Shown here one piece after another: positions 60,620-64,000 of a stretch of 64,000 nucleotides of DNA. The first letter of the stretch is position 1; every line of letters starts with the position of its first letter. The stretch covers positions 133,146,736 to 133,210,735 of the forward strand of contig CM057463.1 of the NCBI GenBank assembly GCA_030035585.1, given 5' to 3'. The stretch is from Dugong dugon. Taxonomy: Eukaryota > Chordata > Mammalia > Sirenia > Dugongidae. The position numbers and the translations under genes were made by a program. The notes below the pieces were generated by a model, which had not been told where the DNA came from, made no database searches, and saw only the letters and a program-made list of their open reading frames with translations.

Positions 60620-61600
60620 ACTGAATATATAATATAGTACCTTAGAAACTTGAAATTGTTTTAGAGCACATATTTTTAAAGCACATATTAAATATTCAAA
60701 TATTAATCCTGTCCCTTATAATAGCTTTAAAAATAAAATCATTTACAGAGTAGTCAGAGATAGGATTTTTAGGGAAAAGTGTATTATCATAACAAGTATA
60801 GAAAGAAACAAAAGCTTTGTCGAACAAGAAGAAATGTACTGCATTTTAAGGCAGCTTGCCCTGCATTACACCATAGCTCAGTACTTTTCAAGATAAGCAT
60901 TAAATATCAGCAGTTTCCCTTTTTCCCTCAGTGGCCCTGCCAGTGTGCCCCTGTTCAGAATGAATCCATTGTGTTTAAAAATATGCCCATTAGCTTGTTA
61001 AATTATTGATTAGGCTTTTAGTTCTCATAAAACGTGGAGATAGATGGAAGACAGGGGAAGGTGTCCCTGATGGCCCATCTGACACACTTTGGCATTGTAC
61101 TCTTTTTTTTTCCTATAAAAGATAATTTTGTCTCTTAAGTTTATTCTGAATATAGGCTGGAAGCACACAAGAGATGCCAAGAGTCAGACTTTGCTTAGCA
61201 TTACCAATTGTCAATGCCATTGCATTCCTAGATTTAAACACATGTGACATCATTGTTGTGCACTAGCATGTATAATTCTACCATATTATGGCACCCAAGT
61301 AATACCTCTTCAGTCTTACTTGAGCAACTAGTAATTTGGTAAATGCTTACTTACATCTATGTTTTCAACTATCAGAGAAGTAAGGAACGTTTGCCCTAAC
61401 TTAATATATTACTCTGCTGCTCAATCCAAAGAGTATCTTTAGCTTAGAATCCACTTTTAGATATATCATTTTTGTTTTGTTTTTCAAAAATGAAAACATT
61501 TATTGGAATAGTTCGTTAAGAATATTATCGTTTTTAAAAAATATGTTTTTCAATCATAATGTTAATTTCTTACTATAACAACATAAAGTGGTTTTATGTT
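60620..61600. other. Intron, nothing recognised
   Basis: AT-rich; no supported feature. Confidence 0.45.
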
Positions 61601-61616
61601 CACTTTTGCTTGATTA

Positions 61617-61767
61617 CCTGTTCCTATCAAGTCAATTTCAACTCATAGCAACCCTGTAGGACAGAGTAGAACTGCCTCCTAGGGTTTCCAAGGAGCAGCT
61701 GGTGGATTTGAACTGCCAACCTTGTGGTTAGCAGCTGAACTCTTAACCACAGTGCCACCAGGGCTCC
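61617..61767 (-). repeat. AfroSINE with perfect 12-bp target duplication
   Basis: 'CCTGTTCCTATCAAGTCAAT' to 'CAGTGCCACCAGGGCTCC'. 'TTTGCTTGATTA' occurs exactly at 61605-61616 and 61768-61779, suggesting a fairly young insertion. Confidence 0.92.
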
Positions 61768-61799
61768 TTTGCTTGATTAGATATGAAGAAACCATTCTA

Positions 61800-61925
61800 T
61801 TTTATAGATAAAAGAGCGCAGATCAAGAGTTTCAAGTGACCTGCCTGAGATTACACATGGTGTTCCAGCAAAGTTAGTGCTGAAAGCCGAGGATATGAAT
61901 ACAGAGGCAGTGCTCTTTCACACAG
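61800..61925 (+). repeat. MIR-like fragment
   Basis: 'AGTGACCTGCCTGAGATTAC', 'ACATGGTGTTCCAGC', 'GCAGTGCTCTTTCAC'. Interrupted from the 5' side by the neighbouring SINE. Confidence 0.6.
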
Positions 61926-62040
61926 CCTGGTCCTGACAGAGACTTGGCAGCAACTTCATCAAACTTCCTGCTACTTTCTGCCTCCTCTCTTGCCATCATT
62001 TTAGTTACCTGGTGGATTTTAATTTTATTTTTAACAATCC

Positions 62041-62160
62041 CAAAAGGTCAGTAGTTGGAATCCACCAGCCGCTCCTTGAAAACCCTATGGGGCAGTTCTA
62101 CTCTGTCCTATAGGGTCGCTATGAGTCAGAATTGGCTCGACGACAACTGGTTTGTTTTGT
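62041..62160 (+). repeat. AfroSINE, 5'-truncated
   Basis: 'CAAAAGGTCAGTAGTTGGAA', 'ACCCTATGGGGCAGTTCTAC', 'GGTCGCTATGAGTCAGAATT', ending 'ACTGGTTTGTTTTG'. The head is missing. Confidence 0.88.
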
Positions 62161-62303
62161 TTTGGGAGGTTGGAACTAACGGTATTCCATTATGTATTTT
62201 TCTTAGAATCAGTTCAGTGTAAACTTCCATAGACATGTTTTAACTTTTTGTTGGAAATGGGGAAATAAAAGTTGATATTTCGATATCTGTATACATAAAT
62301 ACA

Positions 62304-62519
62304 AGGAGCCCTGGTGGCACAAATGTTTAAGCACTTGACTGCTAACCAAAAGGTTGGTGGTTTGAACCCATCCAGTGGTTCTACCAAAGAAAAACCTGAT
62401 GATCTATTTCTGTAAAAATTATGGTCTAGGAAATCCTATGGGGCAGTTCTACTCTGTCACATGGAGTCACTATGTGTCAAAATCAACTCGACAGCACCTA
62501 AGAACAACAGCAACAACAC
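62304..62519 (+). repeat. AfroSINE, long form
   Basis: 'AAGGAGCCCTGGTGGCACAA', 'GGTTGGTGGTTTGAACCCAT', 'CAAAATCAACTCGACAGCAC', 'CTAAGAACAACAGCAAC'. RTE-like tail. Confidence 0.9.
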
Positions 62520-63102
62520 ATATAAACACACACATATATTTCAGCTGATAATTGACTGGACATTCCAGTACAATAATCACTGAGGAGAGAAACTATTATT
62601 TCATTTGGGAAGATTTTACTTCTCTTGCAGTACTAAAAGCAGATACCAAAGTTTTCCCTTATGGGACACAAAAACATAATTTTTACTAGAAATGTGTTAT
62701 AGAAATAGAATGTGACTCCAATCCTCCAATCTTAAAGATTAAGTTTGATTAATTTAGGCAGATCATTCAAGGTGCATTTCTCTGAGAACCACTTTTAAAA
62801 GGAGAAAGATAAGGAAGATGGATAAAGAGAAACACAAGAAGATGAAGAATAAAATGAAAGAAGGAAGAAAGAAAGAGAAGCAAAGAAATATTCCACAAAT
62901 GAACACATCTCATCATCTGTAGGTCAGATGTACAGAAAAAAACAGACTGCTAAAAATGGATTAGCTTATGTCTTTAAATCTCCACTCAGAATGAACTCCA
63001 ACTATTGATCTTCCTACTCAAGCTGCTTCCCTAAGCAGAGGAAATTTATGCTGCATGTGACTTTCAATGTGGTTTCATATGAGATGTGCAGCATCACAAA
63101 AA

Positions 63103-63264
63103 CGAAAACCAAATCCATTGCTGTTGAGTTGATTCCAACTCATAGCGACCCTGTAGGACAGAGTAGAACTGTCTCATAGGGTTTCTAAGGGGTGGCTGGT
63201 GGATTTAAACTGCTAACCTTTTGGTTAGTAGCTGAGCTCTTAAATACTGCACCATCAGGACTCA
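63103..63264 (-). repeat. AfroSINE, short form
   Basis: 'CCATTGCTGTTGAGTTGATT' to 'GCACCATCAGGACTC'. Confidence 0.88.
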
Positions 63265-63564
63265 CCACGCACTTATAATTAATCACTATTCTTAGTTAAT
63301 GTTTTAACACAACATTACCTTTGATTACTAAAAGTAAAGCTTTCCTGGGGTTTATGAAAAAAAGTAAACCATTGGTTTCCAAATTGGAGCAGTTATGAAG
63401 AGAATAACGGTAATCAAATAGTAACAAATCAAAAGAGATAGTAATTAAAATATCATACAGAGATCCTTTATGTTTTGCATAAGTCTGAAAATACAGAGAA
63501 ATGGCTTTGGATTGCTGTTATTATTCATATGGTTTTGTTTGTGCTCAATGGGAAAGTCCAAACA

Positions 63565-63725
63565 TGAAATCTGGAATCGGAGCACCTGGATTCTGTCTGC
63601 CACCTGGGGATTGGCCCTGCCATTACTGTATCAAATTACTCTGAATCTCAGAGGTCTCTATTGTTAAATGAAAACAATAATTTAGTTACAGGTTTTTTGT
63701 GATGCTCAAATGGGTTGGGGTATGT
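63565..63725 (+). repeat. MIR-like
   Basis: 'GAATCGGAGCACCTGGATTC', 'CAAATTACTCTGAATCTCAG', 'TTGTTAAATGAAAACAAT'. MIR order: variable head, then soluble core and 3' end. Confidence 0.7.
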
Positions 63726-63971
63726 CAAAACAGTTTCTGAAATAAAAACATTGTTTGAATGTATTACCATTATGTATATTCAATTAATGTAACTTTAGAA
63801 TAATTATATCAAATATTATTTTAAATTATTTGATTTATATCTCAGAGACACTATCTTTTATAAGCAGAGTTAATGTTTCTTTGTTCTACCAAAGTCATAA
63901 GTCATTATACTATGGTTTATGATAATTAACATAATTTCTAGTTAAACTGGAAAAAGATGCATATGTGTATA

Positions 63972-64000
63972 TTGTTGGTTGCGACTCATAGCCACCCTGT
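63972..64000 (-). repeat. AfroSINE cut by the window edge
   Basis: 'GTTGGTTGCGACTCATAGCC' ACCCTGT is the reverse of a SINE tail; the rest lies outside. Confidence 0.75.

Overview
The window is mammalian nuclear DNA from an afrotherian, most likely an elephant or another paenungulate. Three things point there. It carries dozens of short tRNA-headed SINEs of the AfroSINE type (head 'GGAGCCCTGGTGG', box B 'GGTTCGAATCC'-like core, tail 'GAGTCGGAATCGACTCGA'). It holds copies of a BovB-like RTE LINE whose 3' end is shared with those SINEs. All genic sequence is split into vertebrate-type exons.

The only host gene found is the 3' part of a heparan sulfate N-deacetylase/N-sulfotransferase, best matched to NDST4, on the minus strand. 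Eight coding exons (54600-54782, 33562-33658, 28567-28690, 25484-25658, 15889-16059, 14835-14944, 9419-9521, 7004-7123) join without any frame break. They encode the last 360 residues, the whole sulfotransferase domain with its PAPS-binding and catalytic residues, ending at a TAG stop. The N-terminal deacetylase half must lie beyond the right edge; I found no further exon between 54783 and 64000.

Everything else is intron, or flank downstream of the gene (1-7003), built from layered transposable elements. The oldest layer is L2, MIR and old LTR remnants, including an ancient ERV pol piece at 35430-37385. Above it lies the RTE layer: one full-length copy at 40732-44454 with an 11-bp target duplication, several 5'-truncated copies and two internally deleted ones. 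Then come AfroSINEs, three solo LTRs of one MaLR-like family, and L1. An L1 at 21991-24010 keeps both natural ends and target duplications but lacks its middle.

Layout: 1-7003 is the 3' flank with nested LTRs at 2318-3292. 7004-16059 holds the last four exons, an RTE tail, SINE nests and a repeat-poor island at 11300-12750. 16060-25483 is a large intron with an L2 split by an RTE derivative and the mini-L1. 25484-33658 holds three exons and SINE stacks. 33659-54599 is a 20.9-kb intron with the ERV fossil, the full RTE and a young 178/180-bp tandem duplication. 54600-64000 holds one exon followed by intron with RTE and SINE copies. No new functional system is evident. The unusual material is in the architecture of repeats: nesting, same-site insertions, odd duplications and a mini-L1.
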